Source: a virus. Taken from it: a stretch of 38,117 nt of DNA. The notes below the pieces were generated by a model that saw only the letters and a program-made list of their open reading frames with translations, did not search any database and was not told the origin of the DNA. Every line of letters starts with the position of its first letter. Position 1 is the first letter of the stretch. Below, in pieces: positions 1-8,185 of this stretch. The stretch covers positions 1 through 38,117 of the IMG/VR virus record IMGVR_UViG_3300031952_000056. The stretch is one strand, 5' to 3'. The position numbers and the translations under genes were made by a program.

Positions 1-125
1 TGTACACGGCCGACGGGACCATCTCAAGGCCGTACAAGACCATCCAGGCGGCGCTCGTAGTCGCGACATCGGGCGACTTGTGCATCGTCGCTCCTGGCAC
101 GTACACGGGGGCCGTGACGATACCG
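1..125. repeat. Terminal direct repeat, left copy (genome closure)
   Basis: Bases 1-125 are identical to 37993-38117, starting TGTACACGGCCGACG and ending GACGATACCG. The repeat lies inside one reading frame that stays open across the joint. This is what an assembler leaves when a circular or circularly permuted genome is written as a line; a biological 125-bp terminal repeat is possible but less likely because it falls in the middle of a tail-fibre gene. Unique length is therefore 37,992 bp. Confidence 0.95.
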
Positions 126-941
126 AGCGGCGTCTCGATTCAGGGCAGCGGAACGAGTGGCACGACATTCTCCGGCACGGTCACGACGACCGCCGGAGGG
201 AACGTGCACCTGTACGGCATCAGCTTCAGTGCAGCCGTCACGCTCAACACGGCGACGTCGCTCATCGACTGCTACTTCTACGACGCCGTCACGGTCAGCG
301 GGACCGCGACCATCCAATCGTGGAACACGCACTACACGCCGTCGAGCAGCGGAGTCACGCCCATCACGATGAGCTCAAGCGGCAAGCTGCAGGTCGTCAT
401 GTCGAGCATCACGTCACAGGGCGACGTGCCGGCCATCGACCAATCGAACGGCATGGTCATCCTTGAGCTGTGCCAGGTGTCGGGAAGCCGAGCGGCGAAC
501 CCCATCCTGAACAGCACGGCGGGCATCGTGAATCTCTTGAACGCGTACGTGCTCAACTACGGAGGCGGCAGCGCGGCCAGCCTGAACAACGGAGCGACGA
601 CCACTCCGAACACAATCAACGGGGTGTTCGCAGCGGGGAACGTGGCGTGCGGGACGGCAGCGACGGTCGTAGAAGGCCTCGCGTTCGCATCCGGCTCCCT
701 GTCGGGTTCTGCGCTCGCATACAGGCCGGCGAGCAGGATAGCGAACACGCCAGCGGGCAGCATCGCGGCGACGGACGTGCAGGCAGCCATCAACGAACTC
801 GACACGCTGAAGCCCAACATCAGCATCGGGGCGGCCCATCCGGTATCTCCCGTGCTCAACCAACTGTTCGTCAACAACACCGGCGGGCCAGGCGCGCACA
901 CGCTCGAAATCTGGACCGGCGCAGCATGGGAGACTCTCTGA
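1..941 (+). CDS. Tail fibre / receptor-binding protein, C-terminal part (continues from 35646-37992)
   Basis: The frame is open from base 3 and stops with TGA at 939-941; it is the 3' end of the gene starting at 35646 once the genome is closed. The first part reads as a right-handed beta-helix of pectate-lyase type: the sequence just upstream (YVDANRGDVYTADGT), then APGTYTGAVTIPSGVSIQGSG-like turns and Ser/Thr/Gly-rich strands to about base 650. The end carries AAINELDTLK and LEIWTGAAWETL, both of kinds common at phage fibre tips. Known family role: trimeric beta-helix fibres bind or cleave surface glycans; no catalytic residues are evident here. Likely part of the adsorption apparatus. The protein is 1095 aa in total, about 313 of them encoded here. 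Confidence 0.85.
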   Translation, partial: YTADGTISRPYKTIQAALVVATSGDLCIVAPGTYTGAVTIPSGVSIQGSGTSGTTFSGTVTTTAGGNVHLYGISFSAAVTLNTATSLIDCYFYDAVTVSGTATIQSWNTHYTPSSSGVTPITMSSSGKLQVVMSSITSQGDVPAIDQSNGMVILELCQVSGSRAANPILNSTAGIVNLLNAYVLNYGGGSAASLNNGATTTPNTINGVFAAGNVACGTAATVVEGLAFASGSLSGSALAYRPASRIANTPAGSIAATDVQAAINELDTLKPNISIGAAHPVSPVLNQLFVNNTGGPGAHTLEIWTGAAWETL

Positions 942-954
942 GAAGGTGAAGCGC

Positions 955-993
955 ATGAAGAACCCAAGGACGGACGACGACGACGAGGAGTGA
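955..993 (+). CDS. Possible 12-residue acidic micro-ORF
   Basis: ATG at 955 follows a fair ribosome binding site (GAAGGTGA at 942-949) and encodes MKNPRTDDDDEE before TGA. It fills the small gap between the fibre gene and the tail-completion gene. It may only serve translational coupling or be chance; nothing is known about such a peptide. Confidence 0.2.
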   Translation: MKNPRTDDDDEE

Positions 994-1005
994 AGGTGGA
1001 CCTGA

Positions 1006-1470
1006 ATGCCGATAGCCATCGACGCGGAGGACTTCGCGGAGAAGTTCGAGAGGGCGCTGCAGGACTTCGCGCTCAACATGGCGCAGAGGCTGGCCGATGC
1101 GGCACCCGCGGACACGGGCGAGCTGCGTGCGGGTATTCGCAACGGGTTCACGGTCAAGCGCGTATCGAAGGGCGAGTGGCACGTGGATTTCAACATGCCG
1201 AAGCAGGCGGAGTACATCGAGTTCGGGACGGGAATATGGGGACCGACCGGGGCGCCCATCCAGCCGAAGAATCCAGACGGAGTGCTCGCGTGGAAGGCCG
1301 GAGTGAAGTTCCGCGACAAGTACGGGCCGATGCACAACTACAAGGGAAGCTCCAACTGGTACGCGTTCAAGAGCGTGAGAGGCATAGAACCGCACCCGTT
1401 CATCCGGCCCACGCTGCACCAACACTTCGCCAAGGAATTGAACGATGCGCTCAAGGCGAACGTGAAGTGA
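1006..1470 (+). CDS. HK97 gp10-like tail completion protein
   Basis: 154 aa. The pattern fits the HK97-gp10/tail-component family: an N-terminal helix (about residues 8-32), the family-typical ADAAPADTGELRAGI at about 31-45, a short beta region with YIEFGT, and a C-terminal PHPFIRPTLHQHF motif near 131-143, where members characteristically read P-h-hRPA. These proteins sit at the head-tail interface and help join or terminate the tail. AAGGTGG at 994-1000 is the ribosome binding site. Its place directly before a tail-terminator-like gene and the tail tube is the usual order in siphoviruses. The call is firm at family level; the exact step in assembly is inferred. Confidence 0.85.
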   Translation: MPIAIDAEDFAEKFERALQDFALNMAQRLADAAPADTGELRAGIRNGFTVKRVSKGEWHVDFNMPKQAEYIEFGTGIWGPTGAPIQPKNPDGVLAWKAGVKFRDKYGPMHNYKGSSNWYAFKSVRGIEPHPFIRPTLHQHFAKELNDALKANVK

Positions 1471-1474
1471 CGAC

Positions 1475-2125
1475 ATGGCAATAGACGAACTCAAGCTGCG
1501 GGAGGAGCTCGAAGTGTTCCTTCGGAACTCCGACGTGATGAGCGTGGCCAAGCGAGAGGTCACGACGTACGTCGAAGTCTTCACGGCCTCGGCGGGCCAG
1601 CTCGTGTTCACGGTCGCGCAGCCGGGCATCAAGAACGTCCGGAGCGTCAAGAACAACGCGAGCGCGCTCAAGTACGGCACGCAATACACGTCAGACTACC
1701 ACTCCGGCAAGGTCACGCTCGCGGCCGCGTGCTCCGGCGGCGAGGCCATCGAGATAAAGTTCGACGCCGGCGTGGGCGACCACATCTTCTCCGACCTGCC
1801 GCGCATCGACCTCTCGCTCGAGAGCTACCCGCGCATCGGGTTTGACGACATCAGCCACGCGAGCGTCGAGCAGTGCCTGGGCGGGACGCTCGTCAAGACG
1901 GACATCCTCGTGAGCCTCGTGTGCTACGCGACCACGAAGGAAGAATGCCTGACCATGTGGCAGGCGTGCCGCAACGCGGTGCTGGCGAACAAAAAGAACT
2001 TCTACCATATCTCATTCATCACGCTCGCGGGTGCGGGCCCGCTCGCGAAGAGCGCGGGCAGGCACGAGAAAGTCATGCAGAAAAACCAGGACTTCCGCAT
2101 CCCGTTCGAGTTCGAGGCAACGTAA
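1475..2125 (+). CDS. Putative tail terminator / minor tail protein
   Basis: 216 aa, starting 5 bp after the gp10-like gene. Mixed alpha/beta with a helical N-terminus, a hairpin-rich centre (VFTVAQPGIKNVRSV, YTSDYHSGKVTL resembling the small beta domain seen in several tail proteins at about residues 34-95) and a C-terminal half with VKTDILVSLVCYATTKEEC and a helix. No family is recognised with certainty. In siphoviruses the gene between the gp10-like protein and the tail tube is usually the tail terminator, which caps the finished tube; the call rests mainly on this position and on size. Confidence 0.55.
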   Translation: MAIDELKLREELEVFLRNSDVMSVAKREVTTYVEVFTASAGQLVFTVAQPGIKNVRSVKNNASALKYGTQYTSDYHSGKVTLAAACSGGEAIEIKFDAGVGDHIFSDLPRIDLSLESYPRIGFDDISHASVEQCLGGTLVKTDILVSLVCYATTKEECLTMWQACRNAVLANKKNFYHISFITLAGAGPLAKSAGRHEKVMQKNQDFRIPFEFEAT

Positions 2126-2147
2126 ACAAGGAACGAGGGAGAGACAC

Positions 2148-3176
2148 ATGGCACAGACCTACTACAGGGGCATCGGGACGTACGTCATCTACGGCGAAGA
2201 GACGAGCTACGGCGCGGGCGGGACCCCGAGCGGCACGAACAAGCTCGGCAAGGTTCGCTCAGTCAGCATCAGCGTCAACAACAATCAGTTCCTCGTGCAG
2301 GGCCTGGGCGACGGGGCCAACGCGACGGACGCGCTGTTCGGCGCGCTCGACGTCACGGGCAGCGTCGAGTTCCAGGTGAGCACGTTCGACTTCCTGCGGT
2401 ACGCCGTTGGCATCCGCGACGGGGCCGGCACGGTCGGAAGCCCGTACAGGATTGTCGAGAAGGACTGCATAGGATACGGCGCAACCCTGACTCCGAGCCT
2501 CGCGCTCGAGATTGGCGCGACCGGCTGCGGCGGCGCAGGCGGGAACGACGTGTGGAAGCTGACGGGCGTCGTGTTCAACACGGCCACGCTCAACTTCAAG
2601 GTCGGCGACATCGTGACCGCGACCGTGGACTTCACGGCGCGCTGGTTCGAGATAGGGACCACGCTGACGTCCGTGACGCCCGACCTCGCGAGCCCGTTCG
2701 TGTTCACGAACCTTGACGCGCAGCGCGCGAGCACGTCATGGTTCGGCGTGCAGGAGTTCTCGCTGACCATCGCCGCAAACCCGTTCATCTTCCGCGACCT
2801 GAGCGCGGGCGAGAGGGCCATCAAGCAGCCGGCACGCGGCATCCGTCGCTACGAGTGGAACATGACCATCAAGAAGATAGACGATGCCGTCGAGGACGAC
2901 TACAAGGACGCGCGCGCTGACCTGATGAGCGACGCGACACAGCCGACCACCACAGCCGTCCCGAACTTCTCGACACTCAAGATGGTGGGCGACCAGGGAT
3001 TCGGACCAGGCGCGAAGCACTTCACGCTCCAGCTCGAGAACAGCACGTTCACGAACGTGGACGAGAAGATAGAGGTGGAGGACGGGCTCACGGAGGCCGG
3101 CTTCAAGGGCACGGCGCTGAGCGCGCTGACCGCAGGAGCCGACAAGGTCCTCGTCACGTACTACACGGAAGCGTAG
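2148..3176 (+). CDS. Major tail tube protein
   Basis: 342 aa from ATG 2148 (ribosome binding site GAGGGAGAG at 2135-2143); an upstream in-frame start at 2031 would lie inside the previous gene and is less likely. The N-terminus MAQTYYRGIGTYVIYGEE and the body of alternating beta strands (GSVEFQVSTFDFLRYAVG; FKVGDIVTATVDFTA; FTLQLENSTF) fit a tail tube protein with an extended C-terminal domain. Such proteins polymerise into the hollow tube through which DNA leaves. It lies immediately before the frameshifted chaperone genes and the tape measure, the canonical place. Family-level assignment is from composition and synteny rather than a diagnostic motif. Confidence 0.75.
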   Translation: MAQTYYRGIGTYVIYGEETSYGAGGTPSGTNKLGKVRSVSISVNNNQFLVQGLGDGANATDALFGALDVTGSVEFQVSTFDFLRYAVGIRDGAGTVGSPYRIVEKDCIGYGATLTPSLALEIGATGCGGAGGNDVWKLTGVVFNTATLNFKVGDIVTATVDFTARWFEIGTTLTSVTPDLASPFVFTNLDAQRASTSWFGVQEFSLTIAANPFIFRDLSAGERAIKQPARGIRRYEWNMTIKKIDDAVEDDYKDARADLMSDATQPTTTAVPNFSTLKMVGDQGFGPGAKHFTLQLENSTFTNVDEKIEVEDGLTEAGFKGTALSALTAGADKVLVTYYTEA

Positions 3177-3186
3177 AGACGCTCAA

Positions 3187-3200
3187 GGCGCAAGCGCGCC
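3187..3200 (+). other. Small hairpin between tail tube and chaperone genes
   Basis: GGCGC (3187-3191) pairs with GCGCC (3196-3200) around loop AAGC. No T-tract follows, so it does not look like a terminator. It may protect the mRNA end or be chance in G+C-rich DNA. A similar AAGC-loop hairpin is at 34299-34312. Confidence 0.35.
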
Positions 3201-3231
3201 GAGAGAGAACGTAAGATAGGAGGCAAGTGCC

Positions 3232-3579
3232 ATGAAGGAAATCGAAGTCGAAGTGATTCCCGAGGGCGAGAACCCCGGCGGGAAGTTCATCCTTGCGAGG
3301 CCAAAAGCCGGCGCGAGGAACAGAGCTCTCATCGCGGCCGAGACGCCGCAGGGCATCAAGCAGACCACTCTCTGCATGGAGCTTCTTCCCGTGTGCATCA
3401 AGACGCACCCGTGGGGAGACAAGTACAAGAGCATCCGCGAGGGACTCGACGACCTCGAGTTCAAGCAGTACGACCAGCTCCTGAAGGTGATGGGCGACCT
3501 GATAGTCCCTCCGGAGGATGCGGAAAAAAAGTCCGTGCAATCATCCGGACCGGAACCATCAAAGAGTCCGACGCTCTGA
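3232..3579 (+). CDS. Tail assembly chaperone, short form (gpG-like)
   Basis: 115 aa; strong ribosome binding site AGGAGG at 3219-3224. It begins MKEIEVEVIPEGENPGGKF and is acidic/mixed, about the size of lambda gpG or HK97 gp13. It sits between the tail tube and tape measure genes, where siphoviruses encode a chaperone pair that coats the tape measure during tail assembly. A classic slippery heptamer lies at 3525-3531 near its end, and a fitting open frame continues in the -1 frame, so most ribosomes should make this form and a minority the longer one. No sequence family was recognised; synteny plus the slippery site make the call strong. Confidence 0.8.
   Translation: MKEIEVEVIPEGENPGGKFILARPKAGARNRALIAAETPQGIKQTTLCMELLPVCIKTHPWGDKYKSIREGLDDLEFKQYDQLLKVMGDLIVPPEDAEKKSVQSSGPEPSKSPTL
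3525..3531 (+). promoter_or_regulatory. Programmed -1 ribosomal frameshift site A_AAA_AAG
   Basis: In the frame of the 3232 gene the codons here are GAA AAA AAG, so the heptamer A AAA AAG is in exactly the register for a -1 slip. After the slip, translation continues from 3531 with GTC CGT. GTCCG at 3531-3535 can pair with CGGAC at 3546-3550, and that CGGAC can alternatively pair with GTCCG at 3566-3570, offering a possible downstream stimulatory structure. Frameshifting here is a well-known feature of tail chaperone genes. Confidence 0.8.
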
Positions 3580-3743
3580 GGCCGTACTTCGACCTCTATC
3601 GCTGGGGTCGCAAGTTCGGATTCGGCAAGGACTACGAGGACTTCGACGTCATCACGGCTGACATGCTTATCCTCATCGACAGGGAGATGGACGAAGAGAA
3701 AGACCGGCTGAAAAGGAAGGCAGAGGCGAGACGACATGGCTGA
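3531..3743 (+). CDS. Tail assembly chaperone, -1 frameshift extension (gpT-like)
   Basis: This 70-codon stretch has no start codon of its own in a sensible place and is expressed by fusion to residues 1-100 of the upstream protein, giving about 170 aa. It reads VRAIIRTGTIKESDALRPYF followed by DLYRWGRKFGFGKDYEDF and a charged helix, ending four codons inside the tape measure start. The T-like part is known in other phages to recruit the tail tube protein while the G-like part binds the tape measure. Protein-like composition starts at the slip site and not before it, which supports the frameshift. Confidence 0.75.
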   Translation, partial: VRAIIRTGTIKESDALRPYFDLYRWGRKFGFGKDYEDFDVITADMLILIDREMDEEKDRLKRKAEARRHG

Positions 3744-5037
3744 GGAACTCATCAAGGCGCGCATCGTGTTCGACACGAGCGCCATCGAGAAGGCATCGCG
3801 CGGCGTGGGCGGCGGCGGCGGAGGCGGCGGCATCGCGGGAGGCGTGGGCAGCGTGGCCAAGAACATCGCGCAAATCGCGACGGGCGTCGCCATCGGGAAC
3901 AAGATAGCGGACACCGTCACGAACCTCATGAACAAGCTCGTGCAGTCCAGCCCCGTTCTTCAGAACAGCATCGCCATCATGAGGAAGAGCTTCGAGTTCA
4001 TTCTCAGGCCGATAGGCGACACGATTGGGAAGATGCTGCGGCCCGTGGCGTTGTTCTGGCTGCGGTACGCGCTCAAGTTCTACCGCGAGATAGCCCCGCA
4101 GATGGGCAAGTGGTTCGAGAACATCGCGAAGGCCATCAGCGACACGGTCGTGAAGCCCGCAGCGGCGGGCCAGCCAGGCGGCGCGCAGGAGGCGGCATCT
4201 GCCGAGTTCGTCGCGAAGCAGCAAGAAGTCATGGCCGACAAGACGATGAGCCTCGGCGAGAAGCTCATGGCCATGATGCCACCCGCACTCGTCGAGACGG
4301 TGGCGGCGCTCGGAGACGCGCTCCTTGCGCTGTGGAACGCGCTCGTGGGACTCGCCACGATGCTTTATTCCGCACTCAAGCCGGCCATCGACGGGTTCCT
4401 CGAGGGACTGAAGGCGCTCGCGTTCCTGCTCGGACTCGCGCTCCTGGGCGCGTTGAAAGTCCTCACGATAGCCTTCATCGGCCTGGAGGCCGTCCTCACC
4501 ATCCTGCAGGCCGCGTTCCTCTGGGCAGCTGAAAACTTCCAGTGGTTCTGGGGTGTCCTCAGCGACTTCATCGTGTGGATTGCCGTCGAGGGAATCGCGT
4601 GGCTCATCAAGGCATGGGACAAAATCAAGACGTTCTTCACGGTGGACATCCCGGCCGCGTGGGACACGCTCAAGGCGAAGATAGGCAGCGTCATGGACTC
4701 CATCAAGAGCGCGGTCAGCGGGGCCGTGTCGTGGGTGCTCGACAAGCTCGCGAAGCTCAACCCGTTCAAGAAGTCAGAGACGACACCGACGACCACGACC
4801 AAGGTCCAGAGAGACTTCATGGTGCGCGGCAACACGGTCATCCCGTTCTCCCCGCAGGACACCATCATCGGGACGCAGGGCGGCCTTCCGGGTGGAGGCA
4901 CGAACGTCACCATCAACATCAACGCGCTGGACGCGCGGAGCATCAACGACAGCACGCTCAGGCTGATAACTGACGCGATAGACCGCGCGCAGAGGCGCGG
5001 CGTCATGAGCCGGACGATGCAAGCTGCGGGGAGCTGA
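3736..5037 (+). CDS. Tape measure protein (short)
   Basis: 433 aa; overlaps the frameshift extension by 8 bp. A poly-Gly run lies at about residues 25-32, followed by long helices, a strongly hydrophobic helical stretch at about 190-290 (VETVAALGDALLALWNALVG, ALAFLLGLALLGALKVLTIA, LTILQAAFLWAAENFQWFWG) and a C-terminal NVTININ beta tail after DTIIGTQGGLPGGG, which is typical of tape measure proteins. It sets tail length during assembly and probably contacts the host membrane at injection. At about 0.15 nm per residue it predicts a tail of roughly 65 nm, short for a siphovirus; that number is inference from the protein length only. Confidence 0.8.
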   Translation: MAEELIKARIVFDTSAIEKASRGVGGGGGGGGIAGGVGSVAKNIAQIATGVAIGNKIADTVTNLMNKLVQSSPVLQNSIAIMRKSFEFILRPIGDTIGKMLRPVALFWLRYALKFYREIAPQMGKWFENIAKAISDTVVKPAAAGQPGGAQEAASAEFVAKQQEVMADKTMSLGEKLMAMMPPALVETVAALGDALLALWNALVGLATMLYSALKPAIDGFLEGLKALAFLLGLALLGALKVLTIAFIGLEAVLTILQAAFLWAAENFQWFWGVLSDFIVWIAVEGIAWLIKAWDKIKTFFTVDIPAAWDTLKAKIGSVMDSIKSAVSGAVSWVLDKLAKLNPFKKSETTPTTTTKVQRDFMVRGNTVIPFSPQDTIIGTQGGLPGGGTNVTININALDARSINDSTLRLITDAIDRAQRRGVMSRTMQAAGS

Positions 5038-5042
5038 TACGA

Positions 5043-5417
5043 ATGGGCGGAACACTCGGGACAGTCAACCTGGACAACATCCAGACCGTCAACCACCGGA
5101 AGAGCGGGAACGTCATCGTGTTGCCCGTTCCCACAAAGGATTCGAGCGAGGTGGAGACGTTCGACATGGGCGGCAACCAGGAAGTCGTCGACGTCAAGGG
5201 CTACTACAGCACGACGTCCATCGCGGACACGAAGACTCTCGTGGACGCGCTGCTCGCGCTCATGGACGCGGACCAGGCGGTCATCGACCTCGTGACGCAA
5301 CAGACCGGCACACTGACGGTTCGCGTCGAGGGCATTCAAATCGACTGGGACGTGAGCACCACCGCGACGTCCGTGGTGGCGAACTACGGAGTCACGTGCG
5401 TGCGCACGAAGGCATGA
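5043..5417 (+). CDS. Small distal-tail / baseplate protein
   Basis: 124 aa, between tape measure and hub genes. Mostly beta, with LDNIQTVNHRKSGNVIVLP at the start and a C-terminal IQIDWDVSTTATSVVANYGV, one helix at about residues 62-80 (TKTLVDALLALMDADQAVID). No recognised family. Position suggests a distal-tail component that joins the tube to the hub encoded next; the genes are 1 bp apart, so they are probably translationally coupled. Function is inferred from order only. Confidence 0.5.
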   Translation: MGGTLGTVNLDNIQTVNHRKSGNVIVLPVPTKDSSEVETFDMGGNQEVVDVKGYYSTTSIADTKTLVDALLALMDADQAVIDLVTQQTGTLTVRVEGIQIDWDVSTTATSVVANYGVTCVRTKA

Positions 5418-5418
5418 G

Positions 5419-7290
5419 ATGGTCCAGCGGCTCAAGTCGGAAGTGAAGGTCAACGGGATAGACATCACGTCCGTCGTCACGAGCTGGTCGGTTGTTTCCA
5501 CGTTCGGAAATTCCATCTCGGAGTGCGACATCCGCGCGACTGCGGGCGTCAAGAAGCTGCTCGACGTGGCGAACGGACAGAGCATCACGATTAAGCGCGG
5601 CATCGTCGGCAACGAGGAGTTCGTGTTCGAGGGCATCGTGGACGAGTTCCACCAGGAGTACCCGCAGGTCAAGATACTCGGCAAGGACCGGCTGCTCGAG
5701 CTGCTGCGCAACGAGGTGACGAAATCGTACGACATCGACATCGACGTGCAGGCCGGCGTGGGCAGCGAAATCTTCAAGGACCTCGTGAACACGTACACGC
5801 CGCTGGTCGCGGACAACACGAGCGTCGTCCCGACGCCCGCAGGCGCGACGCTCAAGAAGTTCATCTGCAACCACGTGGACGTGTTCCAGAGGGCGCTCGC
5901 GCTCGCGGACATCTACGGGTACCAAATGAGATACAGCCCCGTGGACGGCAAGGTCCACTTCGAGCCGCAGGGATTCGTCGACAAGACGGGCGACGTGCTC
6001 ACGGTCGGCGTCAACGTCTCGCAGGCGCTCAAGTGGGAGCTCGACAACAGCCAGTGCGTCAACGACCTGACGGTCGAGGGAGCCGTCCAGGACACGGAGG
6101 TCGAGCAGAACTTCGTGGGTGACGGCGCGACGGCCGTGTTCACCATCGCGTTCGTCCCGAAGAGCGTGCGCGTCCAGGTCGCGGGCGTGGACAAGACGCT
6201 GGGTGTCCCCGACTCCTCGAGCGCGTACAACTACTCGGTCGACAAGGACAGCAAGCAGATACGATTCGTTCCCGCGAGCGTTCCTACGTTCGGCCAGGCC
6301 ATCAACGTCAAGTACATCACGCCGAAGCCCGTACCGATTCGCGTCAAGAACAGCGCGAGCATCGGCGCGTATGGCACGTATCGCATGACGAAGCATTTCG
6401 AGGACGTGCAGACGGTCACGGACGCGCGCAAGAAGGGTGAGCAGTTCGTGGCCATCTACGGCGTGCCGTTCATCCGCAGCAGGGTCCCGGTCATCGGGGC
6501 CATGACGAGCTGCGCGCCCGGCGAGATGCGCCGCGTCGTTGACTCGCAGAACGCGAGGACCGACGACGTCGTGGTGAACCAGGTGCAGAAGCGGTACCCC
6601 GAGCACGAGGACCTCGTGAGCGTCGGCAACAAGGAGTACAAGACGCAGGAGCACGACACGAAAATCAGCGAGCGCATCAAACGCCTCGAGGAGGAGCTCG
6701 TGAAGAACCAGGACATCCTCATCAGCGTCGAGACGTTCGGCGGCAGCGGCACCGACAACCTCGTGCGCGTGCGCAAGCGGTTCGCCCGGATGCTCCTGTA
6801 CTCGTGGACGGGGACGCTCGTTCTCCTGTGGGACAACCCGCTGTACGGCACATGGGACGCGCAGGACTGGGGCCAGATGGGAACGGGCGACGAGCCCACG
6901 TGGGTCGTCACGAGGCTCGTGTGGCCCGACGGAACGTTCGAGGAGGAGTTCATCGACGACGCGTTCAAGGACGCGGGAAATACGACGGCCACGTGGAACG
7001 TCACGACGCACGTGCTCTCGTTCGCGCCAGCGCAGGTCGCGCAGAGCACGGTCGTGTACACGAACGACGAGACGTACGCGAGCGCGGTCGTGACCGTCAC
7101 GTTCGCCGGCACGCCAACTTTCTACATCAGCAGCGACAACGGAGCCACGTGGACGACATGCGCAGGTTTAATAAGCGGCAAGGCCAAGACGGTCGCCATC
7201 ACGAGCACGACGGGCAAGGGGCTCAAGTGGAAGGCGACGGGCACGACAGGAGATAGCATCACGAGCGTACTCATCGCCCCAGGAGTGTGA
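5419..7290 (+). CDS. Tail hub / baseplate protein
   Basis: 623 aa. The N-terminus reads like the barrel and insertion domains of phage hub proteins (T4 gp27/gp44-like): VNGIDITSVVTSWSVVSTFG, later FEGIVDEFHQEYPQVKILGK, then a helix-containing region with GATLKKFICNHVDVFQRALA. A beta domain around residues 230-300 contains VGDGATAVFTIAFVPKSVRV. The C-terminal 130 residues look like a separate beta-sandwich (DNGATWTTCAGLISGKAKTV), probably an accessory adhesion domain. Hub trimers close the tail tip and open on adsorption. No lysozyme or peptidase motif is visible. Family assignment is moderate. Confidence 0.65.
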   Translation: MVQRLKSEVKVNGIDITSVVTSWSVVSTFGNSISECDIRATAGVKKLLDVANGQSITIKRGIVGNEEFVFEGIVDEFHQEYPQVKILGKDRLLELLRNEVTKSYDIDIDVQAGVGSEIFKDLVNTYTPLVADNTSVVPTPAGATLKKFICNHVDVFQRALALADIYGYQMRYSPVDGKVHFEPQGFVDKTGDVLTVGVNVSQALKWELDNSQCVNDLTVEGAVQDTEVEQNFVGDGATAVFTIAFVPKSVRVQVAGVDKTLGVPDSSSAYNYSVDKDSKQIRFVPASVPTFGQAINVKYITPKPVPIRVKNSASIGAYGTYRMTKHFEDVQTVTDARKKGEQFVAIYGVPFIRSRVPVIGAMTSCAPGEMRRVVDSQNARTDDVVVNQVQKRYPEHEDLVSVGNKEYKTQEHDTKISERIKRLEEELVKNQDILISVETFGGSGTDNLVRVRKRFARMLLYSWTGTLVLLWDNPLYGTWDAQDWGQMGTGDEPTWVVTRLVWPDGTFEEEFIDDAFKDAGNTTATWNVTTHVLSFAPAQVAQSTVVYTNDETYASAVVTVTFAGTPTFYISSDNGATWTTCAGLISGKAKTVAITSTTGKGLKWKATGTTGDSITSVLIAPGV

Positions 7291-7296
7291 TTCAAC

Positions 7297-8178
7297 ATGA
7301 CAGGCAGCACAGGAATCCCCAACGTCGCCATCGACGCCATCATGAACCGGGCGTACACCGCAACGGCAACCGAACTCCCCCCGAGCAGGTTCCAGGTCGG
7401 CCTCGACGGGACGGCGTTCACGCCTGCGGACACGGCGCTCCTGGACCCCGTGCCAATCAGCGGCACGGAGGTCGTGGACTCATGCGACGCGACCGCTGGA
7501 TGGGCGGCCGGCACGGATTCGGCCGTCACGCTCAACACGGTCTCGTTCGTCGAGGGCACGGGAAGCATCTCTCTCGCGAAGAGCGGGACGGCCGGCACCA
7601 CGGCCAGCATGAGCAAGACGACGCCGAGCCTCAACTTCACGGGCAAGACGTTCTTCTGCTTCCTGAAAATAGTGGACCTCGCGGACCTCAAGAGCAGCGG
7701 CACGGCCGCGAGGGTCCGGTTCGGAAGCGACTCGGGAAACTACTACCAGTTCGACGTCGACGTCTCGCTCCTCATCGCGGGATGGAACATCGTCATGTTC
7801 AGGAGCACGGACGCGGTCGTCGTGGGTGCGCCCGCCATCGGAGCGTGCGACTACACGTACGTTGCGGTGTTCACCGACCTGGCGGCCGACACGATAGCGA
7901 CGGACAGAATCCTGTGGGATGACATGAAGCTCGCGAGCGACAGCGACTACTACAAGGCGCTCGAGATTGGATTTCCCGCGGTCGACACCGTGACCGACCA
8001 GGTCACGTACGAGGGACGACTGACTACGACCGACGCGAACGGGTGCCTCATCCGAGAGTTCGGCGGGTTCGACGCGAACGTGTCGCCGCTCATGTGGAAC
8101 CGCTCGACCATCAACCCGTTCAGCAAGAGCCTCCAGGACGAGATAATCTTCCAGGAGGTCGTGAGATTCACGAGGTGA
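7297..8178 (+). CDS. Baseplate protein with carbohydrate-binding-like jelly roll
   Basis: 293 aa, ribosome binding site overlapping the preceding stop (GGAGTGTGA). Residues about 60-210 resemble a lectin-like/CBM beta-sandwich: SCDATAGWAAGTDSAVTLNT, a SFVEGTGSISL strand, LIAGWNIVMFRSTDAV and a final RILWDDMKLA strand, which is the pattern of jelly-roll domains in many secreted and tail proteins. The last 80 residues (DQVTYEGRLTTTDANGCLIRE) resemble proteins with a conserved Asp-rich tail-tip domain but are not recognised. Probably binds a host surface glycan or links fibres to the hub. Inferred from fold pattern and position. Confidence 0.5.
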   Translation: MTGSTGIPNVAIDAIMNRAYTATATELPPSRFQVGLDGTAFTPADTALLDPVPISGTEVVDSCDATAGWAAGTDSAVTLNTVSFVEGTGSISLAKSGTAGTTASMSKTTPSLNFTGKTFFCFLKIVDLADLKSSGTAARVRFGSDSGNYYQFDVDVSLLIAGWNIVMFRSTDAVVVGAPAIGACDYTYVAVFTDLAADTIATDRILWDDMKLASDSDYYKALEIGFPAVDTVTDQVTYEGRLTTTDANGCLIREFGGFDANVSPLMWNRSTINPFSKSLQDEIIFQEVVRFTR

Positions 8179-8185
8179 TGAAAAC

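Noticed and set aside
4365-5912. Minus-strand ORF (515 codons) opposite tape measure and following genes
   Set aside because: Crosses three + strand genes and a gene border without a start signal; Ser/Thr-rich antisense shadow.
5392-7011. Long minus-strand ORF (539 codons) opposite the hub gene
   Set aside because: Arg/Val/Asp/His-rich, low-complexity translation typical of the antisense of G+C-rich coding DNA; the + strand gene has a clear fold and proper ribosome binding site.
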